Assembly: GCA_937885735.1 (NCBI GenBank)
Contig: CALABN010000267.1
Location: forward strand, 1-5,111
Source: an uncultured Bacteroidota bacterium
GTDB taxonomy: Bacteria > Bacteroidota > Bacteroidia > Bacteroidales > SZUA-534
DNA length: 5,111 bases
Direction of reading: 5' to 3'
The translations under genes and the position numbers were made by a program. A model generated the notes under the pieces. It saw nothing but the letters and a program-made list of their open reading frames with translations, was not told where the DNA came from and ran no database searches. This document shows, piece by piece, positions 1-5,111 of the stretch (positions are counted from its first letter, which is position 1; each line of letters begins with the position of its first letter).

Positions 1-179
1 CAACGAATCCGGTCAATGAAGTTACGGACGGAAGTATTGTATTTGATCATGTTAATTTTGCTTACAATGAAGAAAGCAGCGAGTATGTTCTTAAGGATAT
101 CAATCTTGAGATTAAATCCGGAGAGACTATAGGTATTATGGGCGGTACAGGTAGTGCCGAGACAAGCCTTGTTAATCTT
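1..179 (+). pseudogene. ABC exporter ATP-binding domain, N-terminal fragment ending just after Walker A
   Basis: The frame beginning at base 3 is open from the left edge. It reads as the linker and first strands of the nucleotide-binding domain of an ABC exporter with fused membrane domain: 'DGSIVFDHVNFAY', then 'VLKDINLEIKSGETIGIMG', then the Walker A loop 'GGTGSAETSLVNL'. In this family the loop is normally GGTGSAKTSLVNL, so the phosphate-binding lysine is replaced by glutamate (GAG at 159-161), a one-base change from AAG. The Q-loop, LSGGQ signature, Walker B and H-loop never appear, because around 174-182 the frame passes directly into NUDIX-type sequence. The membrane domain would lie left of the window. 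The piece is AT-rich (bases 1-120 are 36% GC), unlike what follows. As an ATPase it should be dead. I read it as a gene remnant, though a mis-assembly at the junction could give the same picture. Confidence 0.72.
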
Positions 180-398
180 GACTTGCACCAGTTTCAAGCA
201 TTTGGCGCTCCAGGCCGCGACCCGCGCGGACACACCATAACCATTGCCTATTGGGGCGTTACCGACAATCCAGACTCTGCCCGTGCCGACGACGATGCCA
301 AGTCGTTGCGCTGGTTTCCAATTGACAGTCTGCCCCCGTTGGCCTTCGACCACGACAAGATTATCGCTTTGGGACTGAAAGTGGCAGGTGTGAAGTGA
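180..398 (+). pseudogene. NUDIX hydrolase, C-terminal half, fused in frame to the ABC fragment
   Basis: Continuing the same frame as the ABC piece, about 72 codons match the second half of a NUDIX hydrolase of the ADP-ribose pyrophosphatase-like kind. 'FGAPGRDPRGHTITIAYWG' is the typical strand and loop after the Nudix helix, 'LRWFPIDSLPPLAFDHDKII' is the usual closing segment, and the frame stops at TGA 396-398. The catalytic Nudix box (GX5EX7REUXEEXGU), which should lie upstream, is absent, replaced by the ABC Walker A segment. Without it no metal-dependent phosphohydrolase activity is expected. Bases 181-300 are 60% GC against 36% for bases 1-120, so the two halves come from different sources. 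The recognition of the family is from remembered motifs. The native N-terminal half is nowhere in the window. Confidence 0.72.
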
Positions 399-452
399 AT
401 CTCTCGATTTGGATTGATAATCAAGTTTTTATCTTGACATCCACAGCATTGG

Positions 453-725
453 TTGACATATCAACTTGTGGCTAATATGAATTGCAGGCACCACAAACCA
501 ATTCTCAAACACAACCGAGATAATGTTATGTGCCAGAGAATGCTGGCAAAGCAGTTTTATACGTATTTTCGTTTCAAGAAACCTGTTGTTCACCAAGCCA
601 ATCAAATGGACAACTGCATTATAGAAATTTCAGCCATCAAACTGCAACCAGGAATGTACATCTACACACTTGCAGTTGACGGGCAGGAGACAGAATATAA
701 ACGAATGATTATTACGGAGGAATAG
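453..725 (+). pseudogene. Remnant carrying a C-terminal sorting-like domain (copy A)
   Basis: This 90-codon open frame has only a TTG at its formal start, with a first in-frame ATG at 477. Its first half resembles nothing I know. The last 35 or so residues do: 'IIEISAIKLQPGMYIYTL' followed by 'AVDGQETEYKRMIITEE' is the pattern seen at the very C-terminus of many Bacteroidales proteins, a T9SS-type or tail-fibre-associated C-terminal domain with consensus I.I....L..GMYIYTL..DG.E...KRMI. Such a domain normally follows a large secreted or structural protein, which is missing here. I therefore treat this as the surviving 3' end of a lost gene. It stops at TAG 723-725, four bases before the lipoprotein start, and the GGAGG at 716-720 lies inside its last codons. 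If the frame is still translated, it could be coupled to the lipoprotein gene. Confidence 0.5.
649..688 (+). repeat. 40-bp domain repeat, copy A
   Basis: Aligned without gaps to bases 1154-1193, this segment matches at 35 of 40 positions. Both copies are in the same reading phase and encode GMYIY(T/A)LA. Most differences are at third positions or after the LA codons, as expected for two diverged copies of one coding domain and not a mobile repeat. Confidence 0.7.
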
Positions 726-729
726 ACAA

Positions 730-1092
730 ATGAAAAAAATATTGTTATTGGCATTCGCAAGTATGTTGCTTGCATCATGCGAAAAAGACGAAAAGGAATT
801 TTCAAAAAACGAAACGAATATTATTGGAACATGGGTTGAAACCTATCCTGAATTGTTCGATGGAGTTTCTGATACAATCGCTTTTGCCAAAGATTCTTTG
901 ATAAATAAACATTTCTATTTTAATGGTTGGAATTATTTTGTAACTCTTGATACTATTTCATTTACAAAAGATGGAAAGAGAATGAGCTTTTTGTATTCTG
1001 TGATAGATGAAGACAATATAGTGATATATGATTTTTTGGATAGGTTGATAACGTCACAAGTAAAAGATATTCAATTTACTAAAGTACAATAA
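730..1092 (+). CDS. Small lipoprotein, probably surface-exposed, function unknown
   Basis: The 120-residue product starts with a lipoprotein signal peptide: K2-K3, a hydrophobic stretch 4-15, and the lipobox L-A-S-C with the lipidated cysteine at 17. The residues after it, E-K-D-E, fit the K-(D/E)2 lipoprotein export signal described in Bacteroidota, which sends lipoproteins to the outer face of the outer membrane. Surface location is therefore inferred, not shown. The mature 104 residues begin with an acidic/lysine linker (18-30). They then show 'IIGTW' at 31-35 and alternating hydrophobic/polar stretches, suggesting a small beta-sheet fold like the lipocalin-like domains that open with GTW. 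I do not recognise a specific family. The ATG has a good Shine-Dalgarno (GGAGG at 716-720, 9-base spacing), unusual for this phylum. The gene is very AT-rich (bases 901-1020 are 24% GC), unlike its neighbours, which hints at recent acquisition. Confidence 0.82.
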   Translation: MKKILLLAFASMLLASCEKDEKEFSKNETNIIGTWVETYPELFDGVSDTIAFAKDSLINKHFYFNGWNYFVTLDTISFTKDGKRMSFLYSVIDEDNIVIYDFLDRLITSQVKDIQFTKVQ

Positions 1093-1153
1093 AAAAAATC
1101 GACGTACTGCCTTTTTTGTTGCGTAACGACGAACGAATGCCAGCGGCCTGTGG

Positions 1154-1193
1154 CAGGAATGTATATCTACGCACTTGCAGATGGCGTGCAGGA
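1154..1193 (+). repeat. 40-bp domain repeat, copy B
   Basis: This is the partner of the copy at 649-688, with 35 of 40 identical bases in direct orientation. The two copies bracket the lipoprotein gene about 500 bases apart. Confidence 0.7.
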
Positions 1194-1290
1194 TGCTGAT
1201 AATAACAGCCGAATAAAACCCGCGATAATCGGTATAATCTTGGTCATCTGCGTAATATTCGTTCTTTCCGCGTCAGTTGACCCAACAAAC

Positions 1291-1318
1291 AAAAAAGGTT
1301 GCCTCATTTGGCAACCTT
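1291..1318 (-). terminator. Rho-independent terminator of the oxoamine synthase gene
   Basis: A perfect 9-bp stem pairs 1295-1303 (AAGGTTGCC) with 1310-1318 (GGCAACCTT) around a 6-base loop. Read on the minus strand, the stem is followed at once by a run of T (complement of A 1291-1296). It lies 29 bases past the stop codon of the synthase gene. The plus-strand side has only a weak T-rich tail, so its main direction is leftward, with some bidirectional effect possible. Confidence 0.88.
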
Positions 1319-1346
1319 CTTTGTTATATTGAAAACTATATTTCAA

Positions 1347-2606
1347 TTACTTAATGGCAACGTTAGCCATTTGTACATTGTCATATTCGCCTCTGTCAAG
1401 TTTTTCCTTGATTTCCTTGAATGCATTCAGAGTGTAGTCAACGTCCTCAATGCTGTGAGCGGCTGTTGAAATGACGCGGAAGATGATCATTCCAGGAGGA
1501 ATTACAGGGTAAACCACAATAGAGCAGAATATCTTGTAGTTCTCGCGCAAGTCGTAAGCCATTGCAGTGGCCTGTTCAACACCGCCCATAATGTGTACAG
1601 GTGATACGCAAGCCTCGGCAGGGCCTATGTCGAAACCTAGATTGCGGAAACCGTTTTGCAGACGACGGGTTACAGTCCACAGCTTCTCGCGAAGTTGGTC
1701 GCCTTCGGCACTGTTTATTATTTCCAGACGTTTGATGCAGCCTTCAACTATTGGCATTGGCAGAGCCTTTGCATAAATCTGCGAACGCATATTGTAGCGC
1801 AGGTAGTCGATTACGCATTTCTTTGAAGCGATGAAACCGCCGATTATGGCCATCGATTTTGCGTATGCGCCAATGTAGATATCGACCTCGTCCATAACAT
1901 TGAAATGCTCTGATGTGCCGCGTCCGTGAGGACCCATAACGCCAAATCCGTGAGCATCGTCAATCATTATGCGGAAGTTGTATTTCTTCTTGAGTGCTGC
2001 AATTTGGTCCAGGATGCCAAGTGCGCCGGTCATTCCGTAAACGCCTTCGGTGATGAGCAATACGCCACCGCCTTGCTCTTCGGCAACCTTGCAGGCAACC
2101 TTAAGTTTCTGCTCGCAACTTACAATGTCGTTGTGCTTGTATGAGAAAGCCTTTCCTTGATGCAGGCGTTTGCCGTCCATTAGGCAAGCGTGGCATTCAG
2201 CATCAAAAACGATAACGTCATGGCGTGTCAGCAGAGAGTCGATTGTCGACACAATGCCTTGATAGCCGAAGTTGAAAAGGAAAGCGGCTTCCTTCTTCTC
2301 GAAAGCGGCCAATTCGCGTTCCAGTTTCTCGTGAAGGTCAGAGTTGCCGGTAAGCATTCGGCTACCCATTGGATAAGCCAAACCCCAGCGTACAGAGGCC
2401 TCACCGTCAACCTTGCGGATTTCAGGGTGGTTTGCCAATCCAAGATAGTTATTCAAACTCCATACCAAGACATCCTTGCCTTGGAATTTCATATGAGGGC
2501 CAATCTCGCCTTCCAACTTTGGGAAAGAGTAGTAGCCTTCCACTTTTTCGCGGTATTGTCCAAGTGGACCGCCCGACGATTCCTTTATTCTTTCAAATAT
2601 ATCCAC
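1347..2606 (-). CDS. PLP-dependent alpha-oxoamine synthase, serine palmitoyltransferase-like
   Basis: This 419-residue fold-type I enzyme belongs to the family of serine palmitoyltransferase, 2-amino-3-ketobutyrate CoA ligase (KBL) and BioF, which condense an amino acid with an acyl thioester and release CO2. Visible residues are H139 (ring-stacking His in 'DAECHAC'), D216 and H219 in 'DDAHGFG', the Schiff-base K250 in 'YAKSMAIIGGF', and R377 in 'GMIIFR' for the substrate carboxylate. The 31-residue spacing H219-K250 equals that of characterised serine palmitoyltransferase (H234-K265). The N-terminus 'MDIFERI' plus 'FPKLEG' matches a Bacteroidota group of about 420 residues, longer than the usual 395-400. 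Its role is probably the first step of sphingolipid or sulfonolipid (capnine-type) base synthesis in the cytoplasm. Serine versus cysteate cannot be decided here, and no threonine dehydrogenase neighbour supports KBL. The start is GTG at 2606; no in-frame ATG precedes it before an upstream TAA. kdsD lies upstream on the same strand. Confidence 0.85.
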   Translation of the reverse strand: MDIFERIKESSGGPLGQYREKVEGYYSFPKLEGEIGPHMKFQGKDVLVWSLNNYLGLANHPEIRKVDGEASVRWGLAYPMGSRMLTGNSDLHEKLERELAAFEKKEAAFLFNFGYQGIVSTIDSLLTRHDVIVFDAECHACLMDGKRLHQGKAFSYKHNDIVSCEQKLKVACKVAEEQGGGVLLITEGVYGMTGALGILDQIAALKKKYNFRIMIDDAHGFGVMGPHGRGTSEHFNVMDEVDIYIGAYAKSMAIIGGFIASKKCVIDYLRYNMRSQIYAKALPMPIVEGCIKRLEIINSAEGDQLREKLWTVTRRLQNGFRNLGFDIGPAEACVSPVHIMGGVEQATAMAYDLRENYKIFCSIVVYPVIPPGMIIFRVISTAAHSIEDVDYTLNAFKEIKEKLDRGEYDNVQMANVAIK

Positions 2607-2633
2607 GATACAAAATTTTTATGATTTGTGGTG

Positions 2634-2641
2634 CAAATGTA
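2634..2641 (-). promoter_or_regulatory. Bacteroidota-type -7 promoter box for the oxoamine synthase gene
   Basis: On the minus strand this reads TACATTTG, an exact match to the TAnnTTTG -7 element used by the primary sigma factor of Bacteroidota. Transcription would start roughly 20 bases before the GTG codon. A clear TTTG -33 element at the right spacing is not visible, so this is a partial match. It suggests the synthase can be expressed independently of kdsD upstream. Confidence 0.45.
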
Positions 2642-2701
2642 CTTTTTCTGTTGAATGCTTTGGTGGTATAAATACCTATTTAATAAAAAAGGTTTTACAT
2701 G

Positions 2702-3679
2702 TCACACAATTCCTTCCTGAAGTATGTCGTGAATGTGTATCACGCCGTCGTATTTCCCGTCTTTCAGAACGGCAAGTTGCGTTATGTGGTTCTTTTCCAT
2801 AATGTGGAATGCATTCACGGCCATTTCGTTTTCGTCTATGGTTTTAGGCGTTTTGGTCATAATGTCTTTTGCAGTCAGGGTGTTGATGTCGCGTCCCGAC
2901 ATCAGCATACGTCGCAGGTCGCCGTCGGTTATTATGCCCATGAGTTCGCCGTTGTTGTCGAGCACGGCTGTTGCGCCAAGCCGTTTCGATGTCATTTCAA
3001 GAATCACGCTGTTTATGTTGTCAGACGCGGAAACCTGCGGCTTCTCGTTGTTGGTGTAGAGGTCGCTAACGCGCATATACAGTTTTTTGCCAAGTGCGCC
3101 GCCAGGATGATATTTGGCAAAATCGGCAGGCGAGAACCCGCGACATTCGAGCAGGGCCACAGCCAGGGCGTCGCCCATTACCAACTGGGCCGTAGTGCTT
3201 GATGTTGGTGCCAGATTGTTGGGGCAGGCCTCGTGGGCGGCAAAAGCGTTAATGACAATGTCAGCGTGTTGGGCCAGATATGACTGTGTGTCGCTTACCA
3301 TTGCGATCATCTTGCTGTTGCGCATTTTCAAGATTGGCACAAGCACCTTTATTTCCGGTGTGTTTCCGCTTCGCGACAGCAACATTACTATGTCATTTTC
3401 CTGAATCATACCCAAATCGCCGTGAATTGCGTCGGCAGCGTGCATAAATAATGCAGGTGTGCCAGTGGAATTCATTGTGGCAACGATTTTTTGCGCTATA
3501 ATTGCACTCTTGCCGATGCCGGTTACTACCAGTCGACCTTTGCTGTTGAAAATTACATTGACAGCGTTAGCGAAATCGTCATCAATCAGGCTTTTAAGAT
3601 GATTGACAGTGTTGGTTTCTTGCTCGATTACATTGGTTGCAATCTGTATTATTTCGGTCTTGTTTTTCATTTTGTTCAT
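2702..3679 (-). CDS. kdsD: Arabinose-5-phosphate isomerase (KpsF/GutQ family, SIS + two CBS domains)
   Basis: This enzyme converts D-ribulose 5-phosphate to D-arabinose 5-phosphate, the first step of Kdo synthesis for the lipopolysaccharide inner core, in the cytoplasm. The 325 residues are close to the 328 of E. coli KdsD. A SIS domain spans about 38-180, with 'VVTGIGKSAIIAQKIVATMNS', 'HAADAIHGDLG' and 'LLSRSGNTPEI', and two CBS domains follow at about 203-262 and 270-322. The four residues important in E. coli (K59, E111, E152, H193) are matched by K57, E109, E150 and H191, all with the same two-residue offset; H86 is also kept. Full activity is therefore expected. The ATG at 3677-3679 was chosen; M4 (3668-3670) is an alternative. 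It is divergent from recQ and transcribed towards the oxoamine synthase 97 bp away, an envelope-biosynthesis pairing. CBS domains suggest control by a nucleotide or other ligand. Confidence 0.95.
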   Translation of the reverse strand: MNKMKNKTEIIQIATNVIEQETNTVNHLKSLIDDDFANAVNVIFNSKGRLVVTGIGKSAIIAQKIVATMNSTGTPALFMHAADAIHGDLGMIQENDIVMLLSRSGNTPEIKVLVPILKMRNSKMIAMVSDTQSYLAQHADIVINAFAAHEACPNNLAPTSSTTAQLVMGDALAVALLECRGFSPADFAKYHPGGALGKKLYMRVSDLYTNNEKPQVSASDNINSVILEMTSKRLGATAVLDNNGELMGIITDGDLRRMLMSGRDINTLTAKDIMTKTPKTIDENEMAVNAFHIMEKNHITQLAVLKDGKYDGVIHIHDILQEGIV

Positions 3680-3709
3680 CGATGTTGCGGTGTTCCAAAA
3701 AGGTTACTC

Positions 3710-3740
3710 CAAATATGTCGGTTTGCAATGAAATACAAAA
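3710..3740 (-). promoter_or_regulatory. Possible kdsD promoter
   Basis: On the minus strand a TTTTG (-33-like, complement of 3736-3740) is followed after 18 bases by CATATTTG (complement of 3710-3717). This differs from the TAnnTTTG -7 consensus only at the first base. It would give a leader of about 25 bases before the ATG. A second exact TAnnTTTG (TATTTTTG, complement of 3792-3799) lies further upstream but has no -33 partner. This assignment is by eye, in AT-rich DNA where chance matches are frequent. Confidence 0.35.
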
Positions 3741-3854
3741 TATGTTTTTATATGCAATACTGCAGAAAATTTTGCGTACAAAAAAACAGTACAAAAATAT
3801 AAATGGGCTAATAAATTTTCTTAAATTTATTATTGTGTAAAAAAAAGAAATTGA

Positions 3855-5111
3855 ATGGAACTGAAAGATTATTTAAAGCAGTATTTCGGTTTTGACACGT
3901 TTAAGGGTAATCAAGAGGCAATTATCAAGAATATCCTTGCGGGGCGCGATACCTTCGTGCTTATGCCAACCGGTGGGGGAAAATCGCTTTGCTATCAACT
4001 TCCAGCAATGTTACAAGAGGGAACAGCCATTGTCATTTCACCACTGATTGCATTGATGAAAAACCAAGTTGACGCCATTCGTGGCTTCAGTGAAGTCGAC
4101 GGCATTGCCCATTTCTTGAATTCATCTTTGTCGAAAGCCGAAATCCAATGTGTAAAGGACGACATTGTCGAGCACAAGACCAAGTTGCTCTATGTCGCAC
4201 CTGAATCGCTTGCCAAGGAAGAAAACATTCAATTCCTCAAGCAAGTGAAGATATCGTTCTATGCAATCGATGAGGCTCACTGTATTTCAGAGTGGGGCCA
4301 CGATTTCCGTCCTGAATACCGCAGCATCCGCTCGCGTGTCGACGAAATCGGGCGTGCGCCTATCATCGCGCTGACTGCAACAGCCACACCAAAAGTCCAA
4401 AGCGATATCCAGAAGACTTTGGGAATGGTCGAGGCCGACGTGTTCAAATCGTCGTTTAACAGGCCAAACCTTATTTATGAGGTTCGCCCTAAACGTGATG
4501 TGACAAAGGAAATCATCAAGTTCATAAAAGGCAATCCTGGCAAGTCGGGCATTGTATATTGCTTGAGCCGCAAAAAGGTTGAGGAACTTGCCGAGACGCT
4601 TGTCATCAACGGCATCAAGGCTGCACCTTACCACGCAGGCCTTGACTCATCTGTGCGTTCGGCCAATCAGGACAAGTTCCTTATGGAGGAAGTCGACGTC
4701 ATTGTGGCAACCATTGCCTTTGGTATGGGCATCGACAAGCCAGACGTGCGTTTCGTCATTCATCACGATATGCCAAAGAGCCTTGAAGGCTATTACCAGG
4801 AGACTGGCCGTGCAGGCCGTGACGGTGGCGAGGGACGTTGCATAGCATTCTATTCTTATAAGGATATCCAGATGCTCGAGAAGTTTATGCAAGGCAAACC
4901 TGTTGCCGAGCAGGAAATCGGGCGTCATCTGTTGCTCGAGACTGTTTCTTATGCCGAGTCGGCAGTGTGCCGTCGCAAGCAGTTGCTTCATTATTTTGGC
5001 GAGGAATACACCGAATGCAATTGCGGTGCCTGCGACAACTGCCTGCATCCACGCGAGACATTCGAAGGCAAGGACAGCGTTGTCAAGGTGCTGAACACCG
5101 TCATCGCCGTA
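3855..5111 (+). CDS. recQ: ATP-dependent DNA helicase RecQ (N-terminal 419 residues, cut by window end)
   Basis: RecQ is a 3'-to-5' DNA helicase of recombination and replication repair. The frame is open from ATG 3855 to the last base. Motifs appear in order: motif 0 'FGFDTFKGNQEAII' (11-24, Q20), Walker A 'MPTGGGKS' (37-44, K43), Ia 'ISPLIALMKNQVD', DEAHC (139-143) followed by the aromatic-rich loop 'ISEWGHDFRPEY', III 'ALTATAT' (172-178), IV 'IVYCLSRKKVEEL', V 'VATIAFGMGIDKPDVRFVIH' and VI 'QETGRAGRDG' (315-324). The zinc-binding site is C372, C390, C393 and C396, with an additional C388 beside it. The winged-helix and HRDC regions would be past the edge. The start agrees with the family N-terminus 'MELKDYLKQYFGFDTF'. 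The leader is A-rich without a Shine-Dalgarno, normal for Bacteroidota. No clear promoter is seen in the 175-bp gap; TATTATTG at 3828-3835 is one mismatch from a -7 box. Confidence 0.97.
   Translation, partial: MELKDYLKQYFGFDTFKGNQEAIIKNILAGRDTFVLMPTGGGKSLCYQLPAMLQEGTAIVISPLIALMKNQVDAIRGFSEVDGIAHFLNSSLSKAEIQCVKDDIVEHKTKLLYVAPESLAKEENIQFLKQVKISFYAIDEAHCISEWGHDFRPEYRSIRSRVDEIGRAPIIALTATATPKVQSDIQKTLGMVEADVFKSSFNRPNLIYEVRPKRDVTKEIIKFIKGNPGKSGIVYCLSRKKVEELAETLVINGIKAAPYHAGLDSSVRSANQDKFLMEEVDVIVATIAFGMGIDKPDVRFVIHHDMPKSLEGYYQETGRAGRDGGEGRCIAFYSYKDIQMLEKFMQGKPVAEQEIGRHLLLETVSYAESAVCRRKQLLHYFGEEYTECNCGACDNCLHPRETFEGKDSVVKVLNTVIAV

Larger units (their letters stand above)
1141..1332 (+). pseudogene. 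Decayed second copy of the C-terminal sorting-like domain (copy B)
   Basis: The frame reading 'VAGMYIYALADG' from 1150 is a second version of the domain seen at 620-725, here without a recognisable upstream part. After 'ADGVQDADNNSRI' the resemblance to the KRMI tail fades. The frame runs on through a hydrophobic stretch ('PAIIGIILVICVIFVLSAS') and then straight through the transcription terminator of the opposite-strand gene, stopping at 1330-1332. The only start is GTG at 1150, in the middle of the domain. The portion after about 1230 is probably fortuitous reading. I regard it as a relic, not a gene, although a membrane-spanning micro-protein cannot be excluded. Confidence 0.4.

Noticed and set aside
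421..465. Two short hairpins (421-425 with 433-437; 452-456 with 461-465)
   Set aside because: The stems are only 5 bp and AT-rich. The first is not followed by a T-run, and neither looks like a terminator or an attachment site.
1..1290. Integron cassette array or transposon as the cause of the fragment patchwork
   Set aside because: I found no attC-like sites, transposase or integrase coding, or terminal inverted repeats. The only repeat pair is protein-coding domain sequence.
2190..2624. 144-codon plus-strand open frame
   Set aside because: It is antisense to the N-terminal half of the oxoamine synthase, which is well supported by catalytic motifs. Nothing in its own translation suggests a protein.
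2699..3202. 167-codon plus-strand open frame
   Set aside because: It lies wholly antisense to kdsD, whose SIS and CBS motifs are unambiguous. Its translation has no recognisable domain and is a shadow of the real codon pattern.
3828..3835. TATTATTG as a recQ promoter -7 box
   Set aside because: It has one mismatch to TAnnTTTG, no TTTG element at -33 and would leave a very short leader. In such AT-rich DNA this is expected by chance.
4287..5048. Minus-strand open frames of 115 and 133 codons
   Set aside because: Both are antisense to recQ, where every helicase motif is on the plus strand. They arise from its codon composition.

Overview
The window looks like chromosomal DNA of a Bacteroidota member, most likely Bacteroidales. 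The evidence is a short lipoprotein whose cysteine is followed by E-K-D-E, like the surface-export signal of this phylum. Remnants of the 'GMYIYTL..DG....KRMI' C-terminal domain common in Bacteroidales proteins are present, one gene has a TAnnTTTG-type -7 promoter box, and recQ has an A-rich leader with no Shine-Dalgarno. I cannot assign a genus.

Left part (1-1290, + strand): a patchwork of gene pieces. An open frame entering from the left edge encodes the start of an ABC-exporter nucleotide-binding domain up to the Walker A loop. It then switches, in frame, to the C-terminal half of a NUDIX hydrolase that lacks its Nudix box, ending at 398. Next come a fragment of a C-terminal sorting-like domain (to 725), an intact small AT-rich lipoprotein gene (730-1092), and a second, more decayed copy of the same C-terminal domain (about 1141-1230). 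No complete enzyme is encoded here.

Middle (1291-3679, - strand): two intact genes read leftwards. kdsD (arabinose-5-phosphate isomerase, SIS plus two CBS domains) comes first. It is followed after 97 bp by a PLP-dependent alpha-oxoamine synthase of the serine palmitoyltransferase/KBL/BioF family. A -7 box in the gap suggests the synthase has its own promoter, and a strong hairpin with a T-run ends it. Both products probably feed the outer envelope: KdsD makes the precursor of Kdo for lipopolysaccharide, and the synthase probably makes the long-chain base of sphingolipids or sulfonolipids.

Right part (3855-5111, + strand): the first 419 codons of recQ, a DNA-repair helicase, running off the right edge. 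It is divergent from kdsD across a 175-bp AT-rich gap. All helicase motifs and the zinc cysteines are present, while the C-terminal winged-helix and HRDC regions lie outside the window.

I see no RNA gene, CRISPR array, transposase or complete mobile element. The unusual part is the fragment patchwork at the left, especially the in-frame ABC-NUDIX chimera and the paired domain remnants around the lipoprotein gene. The right two thirds is ordinary core genome.
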